Below are positions 1-8,069 of a DNA stretch of 64,000 nt, in pieces. The DNA is taken from contig CAZCGU010000012.1 in NCBI GenBank assembly GCA_964498525.1, positions 1 through 64,000 on the forward strand, read 5' to 3'. Each line of letters begins with the position of its first letter. The stretch's first letter is position 1. A program made the translations under genes and the position numbers. Below the pieces are notes generated by a model. It had not been told where the DNA came from. It did no database searches and saw nothing but the letters and a program-made list of their open reading frames with translations. This DNA is from DTU098 sp964498525 (lineage in GTDB: Bacteria; Bacillota; Desulfotomaculia; Desulfotomaculales; Pelotomaculaceae).

Positions 1-192
1 ATTGATGGGCGTCTCTTTTTTCAAAGGTCATTTTCAATGATTACAGGAATGCTCCAATCTAAAAAATTAGGATTTAATTGTATCTTGTTGCTGTAACTCT
101 AATATCAGCCAAGGTAATTCTTAGAATTATTTTTCTCATTTTCACCCCTTCCAAATTTATTGCTTTGTTCGCCCTAAAAAAGTATTCACATT

Positions 193-284
193 AAGACGAA
201 TGAAAACGATTTTTGGTTCCCAGAATTACGAAAGAAATAAAGATTTTGCGAGATATGGATCCAAATATTTATCTCAATCGTCTT
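193..284. promoter_or_regulatory. Divergent pair of ECF-type promoters (copy 1)
   Basis: On the minus strand GGAACC (220-215) and CGTCTT (198-193) are separated by exactly 16 nt. On the plus strand GGATCC (257-262) and CGTCTT (279-284) are also separated by 16 nt. The two -10 elements form an inverted repeat (CATTAAGACGA / TCGTCTTAATG). AAC-type -35 plus CGTC -10 with a 16-17 nt spacer is the known architecture of ECF sigma promoters. The plus promoter leads into the secreted-protein gene at 323. The minus one points to the left window edge. Recognition by the adjacent sigma factor is inferred. Confidence 0.55.
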
Positions 285-322
285 AATGTAGAACTATATT
301 TTGGGAAAGGGGTATGTGTGGT

Positions 323-794
323 ATGAAGGGGTTTCGGAAAAGTGTATTGTCTTTGGTGATGGCGGTTGTTTTTTTAGGAATAACTTGTGCCGCTTATGCT
401 GCGCCGGCAGGTTTGAAAGCGCCGCCAGAACCTGATAAAGCGTACAAGGAAGCGGGTATTGAATCTTTGCAATATCTACAAGACTGGGGGTGTGATTTAA
501 CTTCTGCCAGGGGAGGATATCTATTAATATAAGCGGTTTTACCCGGGCCTATCAGAACGTGGATTACATTATGGGAGGCTATACCTGCAGCGCTGGAACG
601 GCAGTGGTTGGGTGGATTTGACAAGCTGGCCCTTTGAAAAATACAATACTTCCTACGTAAGCGGGGTAAAAGGTCTACAAGTGGCGGGAGGATATTACTA
701 TAGAACTAGGGCGGAGCACAGCTTAACCCATGATGGTTATACTGAACCCGCAACACCTGCAAGATCTTATTCCACTTCAACTTATATTGAATGA
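323..794 (+). pseudogene. Secreted small protein, two frameshifts (copy 1)
   Basis: Begins with a clear signal peptide (MKGFRKSVLSLVMAVVFLG...CAAYA, cleavage before APAG). ATG at 323 is preferred over 314 because it sits about 10 nt after the AAAGGGG ribosome site. The first frame stops at 532. The protein continues in a second frame from about 519 (ISGFTRAYQNVDYIMGGYT) and in a third from about 583 (LQRWNGSGWVDLTSW ... GYYYRTRAEH) to a stop at 794. That series resembles small secreted Firmicutes proteins with an LQRWNGS-W core and a GYYYRTRA motif. Two frameshifts are therefore needed, and both are also present in copy 2. A divergent ECF-type promoter pair lies upstream. Function is unknown; an envelope-stress output of the neighbouring sigma factor is inference. 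Confidence 0.65.
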
Positions 795-830
795 ACCAAT
801 AACGGGGCATATGCCCCGTTATTGGTTCAT
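791..830. terminator. 40-bp perfect palindrome, bidirectional terminator candidate
   Basis: A perfect 20+20 bp palindrome (ATGAACCAATAACGGGGCAT and its complement) lies between the convergent secreted-protein and anti-sigma genes. It overlaps the stop codon of the plus gene and would encode the last residues of the unshifted anti-sigma frame. T-runs are weak, so the terminator role is inferred. Confidence 0.6.
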
Positions 831-1626
831 AGATTCAATTATTCTCACAGCTTCTTCTTGCGGTATTTTCCCTTCCAGCCCGTATACGACACCGTGTTTC
901 ATCCAGGTGATCCTGATGCTATTATTCTTAAAACACTATTATTTTACCATCACTGTCTCCAAGTTTAATATCCTGTATCACTGCGTCTTCTATATCGTAT
1001 CCATATCCCTGGACGTAACTGTCAGGTGCATTCATTTCAGTTATCTGAAAATAATCAGAGTCACTGCCGTTGTATCTCAATGTGACTTTTGCCGTGTCTT
1101 TTATCATTTCTTGGTAATTAACCTGAGCAAGCTCAAGTCCCGGAGACACATATTGAGGAATTACCACTGGAAAAGGGCAAGACAACCTGGCTTCTTCCAG
1201 GGACACAATCTTTTCCTGTTGTATAGGAACTTCTTTGAAATCTTCCGGTGGAGGAGATACCCCGTTAGGTTCGTCAAATTTGTATTCGATGGCAACATTA
1301 ACCTGTGTGCCGCTTAAAAGTGTTCCCACTATACGGGTTATTTTTTCACCTATGGCTCTGGCTTTTACAGGAAAGGACATGGAAAGTGTTATGATTAAGA
1401 GTATGATGACACCGGCCGTTGCCATAAACCTACGGGTTAAAAAGATTTTCCATATATCTATAAAAGACTTGCGTTGCAAAGATCGCTGTTCTTTCAGTTT
1501 TTTCTCAAACTTGGCCCACGACTCTTCCAGCGAAGGCGGGGCAGCCGACTCCACCATTTCACGTACTGCTTCTTTAACAAGTCTTTCCATTTCGATATCA
1601 GACTGTCGCTTCAAAGCAATATTCAC
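819..1626 (-). pseudogene. DUF4367-type anti-sigma factor, 3' frameshift (copy 1)
   Basis: GTG start at 1626 overlaps the sigma-factor stop (GTGA), the usual translational coupling of an ECF sigma and its regulator. Layout: cytoplasmic helical N-terminus of about 70 residues, one membrane helix (FMATAGVIILLIITLSMSF), then an extracytoplasmic domain of DUF4367 type. The frame stops at 928 (GKIIVF), but one base fewer in the T-run there restores KNNSIRITWMKHG and GLEGKIPQEEAVRIIESMN, ending at 819, which is the normal end of such domains. The same shift is present in copy 2. Known role of the family: membrane-bound sequestration of its sigma factor. Loss of the last about 35 residues could alter sensing. 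A sequencing error is possible but would have to occur in both copies. Confidence 0.7.
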
Positions 1627-2195
1627 CTCTTTCGGTTCTGTGACCGGGCTATACTGTGGCATTCTTCCGGGTCCATTATTTTTTTGAATTCTTCTCTGGC
1701 ACGAGCCAGGCGGGATTTAACTGTGCCAGTCGGTATGCCGATTTCAGTGCTGATTTCATGAACTGACATATCTTTGTAATATTTTAAATACAAAATATGC
1801 TTGTGTTCGGGTTGGAGGCTCCCGATTTGCTGTTGAATAATTTGTTTTTTCTCGTTCTCCAATAAAACAGTTTCCGGGGAAATCAGCTGGTTGTCCAAGT
1901 AAATATCCCTTACCTCGGCAAAAAGTGCCGTTACAGAACGATGGCGGATAATGTCCTTGGCTTTATTGGCGGCTATGCGGCACATCCAGGCTTCTAGTTT
2001 GGAAGGATCTTTAATTTGATCAATTTTATCCATGAGTTTTAAAAAGGCCTCGTGGGCCACGTCTTCGGCTAGGCCGGCATCATTGGTGATAAAAAACGCT
2101 GCTTGATACACTTGTTTATAAAACAATTCGTAAACAAGCCTGAAGGCCCGACGGTCACCACTTTTCAGCTTCTTTACAATTATTTCACTACGCAA
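1623..2195 (-). CDS. ECF RNA polymerase sigma factor
   Basis: About 190 residues. Region 2 is visible as AEDVAHEAFLKLMDKIDQI followed by AWMCRIAANKAKDIIR. Region 4 is visible as YYKDMSVHEISTEIGIPTGTVKSRLARARE, the -35 recognising helix-turn-helix. The TTG at 2195 is chosen because GGGAGG precedes it by 7 nt; upstream codons in the same frame lack similarity. It directs RNA polymerase to extracytoplasmic-stress promoters and is held by the coupled anti-sigma factor. An ECF-type promoter about 260 nt upstream (2456-2480) suggests autoregulation. Part of this gene (1897-2117) is repeated inverted at 4883-5103. Confidence 0.9.
   Translation of the reverse strand: MRSEIIVKKLKSGDRRAFRLVYELFYKQVYQAAFFITNDAGLAEDVAHEAFLKLMDKIDQIKDPSKLEAWMCRIAANKAKDIIRHRSVTALFAEVRDIYLDNQLISPETVLLENEKKQIIQQQIGSLQPEHKHILYLKYYKDMSVHEISTEIGIPTGTVKSRLARAREEFKKIMDPEECHSIARSQNRKR
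1897..2117 (-). repeat. Inverted repeat arm within the sigma gene
   Basis: 221 bp inside the sigma gene whose reverse complement occurs at 4883-5103, with at least three base differences (one changes Leu to Pro in SKLEAW/SKPEAW). Confidence 0.85.
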
Positions 2196-2455
2196 ATGAA
2201 AAACCTCCCAAGTGTTATAAAAGGGCAACGGAGGCCGTTTTGCTTTATAGGGCAACCTGACGATTGTAAACATCCTGGTTTTAAACCCGCGGCATGATCT
2301 TTTCTTATTAAGTACTAAATTCTTCTATAATATGGCACTTTCTTCTAGCTTATTTAATCATACAAAAAACAAAGAACATGTCGTGATACTGTTATATGAG
2401 AGAGGTAATCGAAGTAATTTCAATTACCTGTAATTAACGGGTTTGTTAATATATA

Positions 2456-2480
2456 GACGGCTAATGGGCAGAAAAAGTTC
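2456..2480 (-). promoter_or_regulatory. ECF-type promoter upstream of the sigma operon
   Basis: Minus strand reads GAAC (2480-2477), TTTTT, 17-nt total spacer, CGTCTA. It lies in a 58-bp stretch (2423-2480) that is 83% identical, without gaps, to 20233-20290 upstream of the glycosyltransferase gene. A T-tract after the AAC motif is typical of ECF promoters. It would drive sigma/anti-sigma transcription with a leader of over 200 nt. Confidence 0.6.
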
Positions 2481-2597
2481 AATTAATTTTTCACCAGGTT
2501 TCAATCCCGAAATTATGTAAAATCTTACATGGATATTATGGTAACCGTGTCGAAATTAGCTATCGGTGCCATAATGAGGTGAACCGGAGGAAAAGGA

Positions 2598-2933
2598 ATG
2601 TTGGAAGTTCTCAACAGGCGGCTGATGGATGTAAAAGAGAAAATGAGAATCAAGCAAAAACTTTTGGCTGCCTTAAGTGACATAGACCAAAGGCTTTCTG
2701 CGCAAAAATCAAGACTTGCTGAGCTGGAGAAAAAATTGTGGAAAGAAGGCAAAGATGTTAAAAAACTGGAGGGATTGAGCCTTTCAGGAATTTTTTATGG
2801 CATATTGGGAAGCAAGGAAGCAATCTACTTGTTTTTAATCAAAATCTGGTGGCTTGCCACGTTGGGAATTGCTTTATGCTCCCTGGAACTGGCCTCTTTC
2901 TTTATGTTTAAACGTCTAAGGATGTTCATATAA
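2598..2933 (+). CDS. Small coiled-coil protein with C-terminal membrane segment
   Basis: 111 residues. ATG follows CCGGAGG by 7 nt. Residues about 1-55 are charged and heptad-like (RRLMDVKEKMRIKQKLLAAL...LAELEKKLW), then KLEGLSLSGIFYGILGSKE. The last about 35 residues are hydrophobic (a membrane helix around WWLATLGIALCSLELASFF). The N-terminal part resembles the start of longer coiled-coil proteins in which coil continues after GSKE, so this may be a truncated copy joined to a new C-terminus. It is divergent from the sigma operon across the ECF promoter element. No function can be assigned. Confidence 0.6.
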   Translation: MLEVLNRRLMDVKEKMRIKQKLLAALSDIDQRLSAQKSRLAELEKKLWKEGKDVKKLEGLSLSGIFYGILGSKEAIYLFLIKIWWLATLGIALCSLELASFFMFKRLRMFI

Positions 2934-3065
2934 AAGGAATTAAGTAAAAAAAGATTATTTTGGAATGAGTAGTCTCAACGAATCCTGTTACGGAAAACAG
3001 ACATCTAATGTTAATTACTAAGGCTCACGGGTTTACTGGTTTTGGTGTGAAAGGTGGTGAAATAC

Positions 3066-3212
3066 TTGGAAAAACAACGGGTCCTGGTGGTGGACGACGA
3101 CCGGGAAATAGTGAACGCCATCGCCATTAACCTGCTGGATGAAGGTTATGAGGCGCTGAAGGCCTATGACGGGCTTCAGGCGCTGGATCTGGTCAGTACC
3201 CAGAGCGTGCAT
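3066..3212 (+). pseudogene. N-terminal fragment of a response regulator
   Basis: Near-copy of the leader and first about 50 codons of the intact regulator at 5223: the same AGGCTCACGGGTTTAC leader at 3021 and the same EKQRVLVVDDDREIVNAIAINL start, with scattered substitutions. Homology stops at 3212, before the phosphoacceptor aspartate, and the frame then runs into unrelated sequence to a stop at 3302. Here the GTG start is replaced by TTG and the ribosome site is weaker (AAGGTGG). Not functional as a regulator. Confidence 0.8.
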
Positions 3213-3216
3213 CTAT

Positions 3217-3400
3217 TCCTTAAAAGAACTTATCTATACTCTCCACAAACTGGGCGGCGGACGATCCTACTGATGATTATTGCTGAACATATGTGGCTTT
3301 AACCGGAAGGGTGGCTCTATTTTTCCGGATGAGTGGCTTACGATGCTCCGGAACGGTGGCTCTGCCACACCGGTATACTCTTTAAGAACCACCTGAAGTA
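3217..3400 (+). mobile_element. Probable insertion-sequence remnant
   Basis: Directly after the broken response regulator a short frame SLKELIYTLHKLGGGRSY ends at 3273. It resembles the C-terminus of a transposition protein. It is followed by a stretch rich in repeated GTGGCTCT-type words (about 3312-3353) as found near IS ends. The insertion would explain the truncation of the regulator copy. IS21-like is my best guess, at low confidence. Confidence 0.35.
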
Positions 3401-3634
3401 AAACTGGAACTACCTCCTGCATATACATTAATATTTAACCATAAATATGCAGTTTGTAAGATTGTTCCTTGAAAAGATGAAACAAATTCCCCCCTTTTAT
3501 AAATATTATACCAAATATCGCTTTTCTTTGTTTGGCTGCTATGTGTGAGCCTTTTACATGTAAATTCTTTTTATCTTGAGTTTCACAACTTTTTCTGCGA
3601 TTTATCTATTCGAAAAATGAATTCCCAAAATGCC
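3303..3634. other. Gene-free stretch
   Basis: Apart from the IS-like remnant in its first 100 bases, this AT-rich stretch shows no convincing reading frame, promoter or repeat. Confidence 0.5.
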
Positions 3635-3642
3635 TTCACATT

Positions 3643-3734
3643 AAGACGAATGAAAACGGTTTTCGGTTCCCATAATTATGAAAAGAATAAAAATATTTTG
3701 AGATATGGATCCAAATATTTATCTCAATCGTCTT
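3643..3734. promoter_or_regulatory. Divergent pair of ECF-type promoters (copy 2)
   Basis: Minus strand GGAACC (3670-3665), 16 nt, CGTCTT (3648-3643). Plus strand GGATCC (3707-3712), 16 nt, CGTCTT (3729-3734). All four hexamers and both spacings are unchanged from copy 1, although the sequence between them has diverged. Confidence 0.55.
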
Positions 3735-3773
3735 AATGTAGAACTTTATTTTTTGGAAAGGGGTATGTGTGGT

Positions 3774-4245
3774 ATGAAGGGGTTTCGGAAAAGTGTATTG
3801 TCTTTGGTGATGGCGGTTGTTTTTTTAGGAATAACTTGTGCCGCTTATGCTGCGCCGGCAGGTTTGAAAGCGCCGCCAGAACCTGATAAAGCGTACAAGG
3901 AAGCGGGTATTGAATCTTTGCAATATCTACAAGACTGGGGGTGTGATTTAACTTCTGCCAGGGGAGGATATCTATTAATATAAGCGGTTTTACCCGGGCC
4001 TATCAGAACGTGGATTACATTATGGGAGGCTATACCTGCAGCGCTGGAACGGCAGTGGTTGGGTGGATTTGACAAGCTGGCCCTTTGAAAAATACAATAC
4101 TTCCTACGTAAGCGGGGTAAAAGGTCTACAAGTGGCGGGAGGATATTACTATAGAACTAGGGCGGAGCACAGCTTAACCCATGATGGTTATACTGAACCC
4201 GCAACACCTGCAAGATCTTATTCCACTTCAACTTATATTGAATGA
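3774..4245 (+). pseudogene. Secreted small protein, two frameshifts (copy 2)
   Basis: Identical, as far as I can see, to the gene at 323-794: signal peptide, stop of the first frame at 3983, and continuation of the protein in two other frames up to 4245. Both frameshifts are shared with copy 1, so they predate the duplication or were spread by gene conversion. It keeps its own divergent ECF-type promoter pair. Confidence 0.65.
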
Positions 4246-4281
4246 ACCAATAACGGGGCATATGCCCCGTTATTGGTTCAT
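4242..4281. terminator. 40-bp palindrome, copy 2
   Basis: Exact second copy of the palindrome at 791-830, again between the secreted-protein pseudogene and the convergent anti-sigma remnant. Confidence 0.55.
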
Positions 4282-4883
4282 AGATTCAATTATTCTCACA
4301 GCTTCTTCTTGCGGTATTTTCCCTTCCAGCCCGTATACGACACCGTGTTTCATCCAGGTGATCCTGATGCTATTATTCTTAAAACACTATTATTTTACCA
4401 TCACTGTCTCCAAGTTTAATATCCTGTATCACTGCGTCTTCTATATCGTATCCATATCCCTGGACGTAACTGTCAGGTGCATTCATTTCAGTTATCTGAA
4501 AATAATCAGAGTCACTGCCGTTGTATCTCAATGTGACTTTTGCCGTGTCTTTTATCATTTCTTGGTAATTAACCTGAGCAAGCTCAAGTCCCGGAGACAC
4601 ATATTGAGGAATTACCACTGGAAAAGGGCAAGACAACCTGGCTTCTTCCAGGGACACAATCTTTTCCTGTTGTATAGGAACTTCTTTGAAATCTTCCGGT
4701 GGAGGAGATACCCCGTTAGGTTCGTCAAATTTGTATTCGATGGCAACATTAACCTGTGTGCCGCTTAAAAGTGTTCCCACTATACGGGTTATTTTTTCAC
4801 CTATGGCTCTGGCTTTTACAGGAAAGGACATGGAAAGTGTTATGATTAAGAGTATGATGACACCGGCCGTTGCCATAAACCTA
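4270..4883 (-). pseudogene. Truncated anti-sigma factor gene (copy 2)
   Basis: Contains the membrane helix and the DUF4367-like domain but lacks the cytoplasmic sigma-binding N-terminus. The open frame begins with a chance ATG at 4897 (MIHLFRFMATAG) inside the inverted sigma fragment. The same 3' frameshift as copy 1 is present (stop at 4379). Without the N-terminal domain it should not bind a sigma factor. Confidence 0.8.
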
Positions 4884-5119
4884 AACAAGTGTATCAAGCA
4901 GCGTTTTTTATCACCAATGATGCCGGCCTAGCCGAAGACGTGGCCCACGAGGCCTTTTTAAAACTCATGGATAAAATTGACCAAATTAAAGATCCTTCCA
5001 AACCAGAAGCCTGGATGTGCCGCATAGCCGCCAATAAAGCCAAGGACATTATCCGCCACCGTTCCGTAACGGCACTTTTTGCCGAGGTAAGGGATATTTA
5101 CTTTATAGAGGAAATGTAA
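4883..5119 (+). pseudogene. Inverted internal fragment of the ECF sigma gene
   Basis: Reverse-complement copy of 1897-2117. The plus frame encodes YQAAFFITNDAGLAEDVAHE through FAEVRDIY, which is sigma region 2 and the linker, then six foreign residues and a stop. Region 4 is absent. Three visible base changes relative to the intact gene show that it is older than, or has escaped, the homogenisation seen in the adjoining direct repeat. Confidence 0.85.
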
Positions 5120-5222
5120 GATATTTGTAAGAAATCCATCCGCTTTTTTGTCAGCCGCGCCGCTTATAGTATTTCTTAGGCTCACGGGTTTACGGGTTTC
5201 GGTGTGAAAGGAGGTGAAATAC

Positions 5223-5933
5223 GTGGAAAAACAACGGGTCCTGGTGGTGGACGATGACCGGGAAATAGTGAATGCCATCGCTATTAACCTGCAGGATGAA
5301 GGTTACGCGGCGCTGAAAGCCTATGACGGCCTGCAGGCCCTGGATATAATCAGCGCCCAGAGCGTGCATTTAATTATTCTTGACGTGATGATGCCGAAAC
5401 TGGATGGGCTGTCGGCCATGCTCAAGATCCGCGCGGGAAAAAATATCCCCATCATTATCTTGTCCGCCAAATCCGAGGATACGGATAAAGTGCTCGGCCT
5501 TTCCATGGGCGCGGACGATTACGTCACCAAGCCCTTTAACAGCATGGAGCTTATGGCCAGGGTAAAATCACAGCTCAGGCGCTATCTGAGCCTGGGGGAC
5601 GTCAACACGCGGTCCGGAGCGAACCTCCTGCAATCAGGCGGGCTGTGTTTCGATCCGGAAAGCCATACGTTGACCCTTGACGGCGATTTGGTCAAGCTGA
5701 CCGCCAAGGAAACCGGGATCATGGAGTTGTTGATGCGTTTCCCGGGACGGATTTTCCCCGCCGAGGAGATTTATGAACGGGTTTGGGGAGAAGCGGCTTA
5801 TGGAGTGGAAAACACGGTCATGGTCCATATCCGCCGGATCCGGGAAAAAATTGAGATAAACCCGAGAGAGCCTAAATACTTAAAGGTGGTATGGGGCATT
5901 GGATACAAAATCGAGAAAATCCCAACCGTTTAG
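5223..5933 (+). CDS. OmpR-family response regulator
   Basis: 236 residues from the GTG at 5223, which follows AAAGGAGGTG at ideal distance. Receiver domain: acidic pocket VVDDDRE, phosphoacceptor in LIILDVMMPKLDG, conserved lysine in YVTKPFNSME. C-terminal winged helix from about 140 (LTAKETGIMELLMRFPGR...VHIRRIREKIE). It overlaps the histidine kinase gene by 35 bp, so the two are coupled. Its leader and first 50 codons are partially duplicated at 3021-3212. Target genes cannot be told from the sequence. Confidence 0.92.
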   Translation: MEKQRVLVVDDDREIVNAIAINLQDEGYAALKAYDGLQALDIISAQSVHLIILDVMMPKLDGLSAMLKIRAGKNIPIIILSAKSEDTDKVLGLSMGADDYVTKPFNSMELMARVKSQLRRYLSLGDVNTRSGANLLQSGGLCFDPESHTLTLDGDLVKLTAKETGIMELLMRFPGRIFPAEEIYERVWGEAAYGVENTVMVHIRRIREKIEINPREPKYLKVVWGIGYKIEKIPTV

Positions 5934-8043
5934 AGCCTGGCTGTGCTTTTTCCTGGCTGTAAGCATCATTAGCGGCCTTTTTATAACCGGCTTGTCCGCC
6001 TTGGCGCATTTTAACGGAAGTATCGACGCTTTGAAAGTTACTTTTACAGACTATAAAAAAAGCATCGCCTTCAAAGAACGTACCGGCATCTATTTTAACG
6101 AACTCTACAATCTGGTGGCTGAGCCTTCCACAGATCCACGCGGCAAGGATTGGACTACAAGGTATTTAGATAAAGAAGGGGAAAACCTGATCTATTACGC
6201 AGTTAACAAAGACAGCGGTTTATCGGTAAAGAACATCGAAGGCGGCTTGCCGCGGATATCGGGCGCGGAAATGACGCCGGACTTGCCGGCCGACTATAAA
6301 TACTATTGGTATTTTGACGGTCAAAAGGTACGGGTGGTTGAAAACGGGCGCCTGGTGGATGTCAAGCGGCTGGACAGCGGCTATAAAAATATTATCCCAA
6401 GGGTATATACCTCTGACACTTCTGATAATACCTCCAATTTCCGGGTCGACTATCCAGAAGTATTATCAATTGTCGAGGGGGAGGGATATACCGCCAACAC
6501 TCCTGATAATACTTCTGGTCCGGCCAATTGTGAAGTTTTCCTGGCCGTCAAAGATACCCTGGTGAAAAACCCGTACGGTTATTCCCAGTATTATATGGAA
6601 CAGCAATTTATAAAAATCATCGGTTGGATTTATATCGTTCTTTTGGGAGTAGGAATTGCATTACTGATTTATGCCGCCATCAGGCGCCGGGATAAGCGGG
6701 AATTTGACCGGAAACTGGCCGCCTGGTCGGGACAAATATGGCTGGAAGTTAAGGTATTGCTTTCCCTGCTGGCCCTTAGCCTGGCATTTACAATTTTCAT
6801 TGGTTATTCAGGAGTAAGTGGTTTTGCGTTTGAGTGGGTATGGGGTATCGTCCTGGTTAGCTGTTTTACGCTGCTCGGCCTTTGGTGGTTTTATCTGATG
6901 CTTGTTGATCTGATCTTCAACGGCAAAAGATTTTTTGCCCACAACTCGATCAATTCCTTTTTTGCCTGGTACCGCAAGTATGAAAGCAGGTACCCCTGGC
7001 AAAAGTCCATGCTGAACCGGGCCTATTTGCTGGTGGCCGCCGAGGCGGCGCTGGCGTTTGTATCGGTCGTGTTTTTACTGGCGGCCATAAACGGCGTTGG
7101 CCCGCCGGAGTTGCTGGTGGCCTTATTAATAGCAGGCGCGGGAATTTACCTGATCTACCGGTATCTGAAACACTACGGCGAGACACTGGATGATCTGGGC
7201 CGGCTGATGGACCACATCGAACTGGTCATGAACGGCGATATGAAAACCAGGCTCGGGGTCCCGGCGGATTCCAATGTTTACCCCGCCGCCCGGAACCTGA
7301 ACTCTATCCAGGAGGGTATGGGTATCGCCGTCGCCGAGAAGATAAAATCCGAACGCCTGAAAATAGACCTGATCACCAATGTATCGCATGATTTAAAAAC
7401 TCCGCTCACTTCTATCATCAGCTACGTGGAACTTTTAAGCCGGGAAGAAGGCCTGCCCGAACATGTCAAGGATTACGTAAAAATTCTGGCGCAGAAATCC
7501 GAACGCCTGAAGAATATCATCCAGGATTTATTCGACCTTTCCAAGGCGAACAGTGAGAATATCACCCTGGATATGGAGCAAATTGATTTAGCCCGGTTGA
7601 TCAAGCAGACCCTGGCGGATATAGAGGAGCCTATCAGCGGCGCCGGTCTCACTTTCCGGCTCAACATCCCTGATAAGCCGGTGTATATAGTGAGCGACGG
7701 CAAAAAGTTGTACCGGGTCTGGGAAAATCTGATTACCAACGCTCTGAAATATTCTCTGCCCGGCACAAGGGTGTATATCGACCTGATCGCCGATGGAGAA
7801 AACGCCCTGGCCGCCATCAAAAACACCGCCAACTATGAAATGGACTTCAGCGCGGACGAAATACTGCAGCGCTTTGCCAGGGGAGACGCTTCCAGGACCA
7901 GTGAAGGTTCCGGGCTGGGGCTGCCCATCGCCCAGAGCTTCACCCAGATCTGCGGCGGCCGTTTCAACGTCAAAATTGACGGCGACCTGTTTAAAGTGGA
8001 ACTGAGTTTTAAGCAGTATTCAGGGAAGCGCGAAAATGATTAA
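5899..8043 (+). CDS. Membrane sensor histidine kinase
   Basis: 714 residues from a TTG inside the upstream regulator gene. An N-terminal membrane helix (about 12-34) is followed by an extracytoplasmic region of about 200 residues, then a block of several membrane helices (about 240-420). HAMP-like linker, then HisKA with NVSHDLKTPLTSI (His about 497), HATPase N-box WENLITNALKYS and G-box SGLGLPIAQSF. The ATPase domain is compact with a short N-to-G interval (no clear F/G1 region), yet the end looks natural. The multi-helix sensor resembles kinases that monitor membrane or antibiotic stress. It phosphorylates the coupled OmpR-type regulator; the signal is unknown. Confidence 0.92.
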   Translation: MDTKSRKSQPFRAWLCFFLAVSIISGLFITGLSALAHFNGSIDALKVTFTDYKKSIAFKERTGIYFNELYNLVAEPSTDPRGKDWTTRYLDKEGENLIYYAVNKDSGLSVKNIEGGLPRISGAEMTPDLPADYKYYWYFDGQKVRVVENGRLVDVKRLDSGYKNIIPRVYTSDTSDNTSNFRVDYPEVLSIVEGEGYTANTPDNTSGPANCEVFLAVKDTLVKNPYGYSQYYMEQQFIKIIGWIYIVLLGVGIALLIYAAIRRRDKREFDRKLAAWSGQIWLEVKVLLSLLALSLAFTIFIGYSGVSGFAFEWVWGIVLVSCFTLLGLWWFYLMLVDLIFNGKRFFAHNSINSFFAWYRKYESRYPWQKSMLNRAYLLVAAEAALAFVSVVFLLAAINGVGPPELLVALLIAGAGIYLIYRYLKHYGETLDDLGRLMDHIELVMNGDMKTRLGVPADSNVYPAARNLNSIQEGMGIAVAEKIKSERLKIDLITNVSHDLKTPLTSIISYVELLSREEGLPEHVKDYVKILAQKSERLKNIIQDLFDLSKANSENITLDMEQIDLARLIKQTLADIEEPISGAGLTFRLNIPDKPVYIVSDGKKLYRVWENLITNALKYSLPGTRVYIDLIADGENALAAIKNTANYEMDFSADEILQRFARGDASRTSEGSGLGLPIAQSFTQICGGRFNVKIDGDLFKVELSFKQYSGKREND

Positions 8044-8069
8044 ATGAGTTAACGCCGGAGGTGGCTGAA

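Larger units (their letters stand above)
185..1432. repeat. Large direct duplication, copy 1
   Basis: This block recurs at 3635-4883 (offset 3450-3451). From about 300 to 1432 I see no differences. The leader (185-300) differs at several positions plus a 1-nt indel. It contains the frameshifted secreted-protein gene, a 40-bp palindrome and most of the anti-sigma gene. The right boundary lies inside the transmembrane-segment codons of the anti-sigma gene. Confidence 0.9.
3635..4883. repeat. Large direct duplication, copy 2
   Basis: Second copy of 185-1432. Its right end breaks inside the anti-sigma membrane-helix codons, where it is fused at 4883 to the inverted sigma-gene fragment. Confidence 0.9.

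Noticed and set aside
730..1317. 195-codon plus-strand frame opposite the anti-sigma gene (also at 4181-4768)
   Set aside because: Antisense to a recognised gene, no ribosome site, odd composition.
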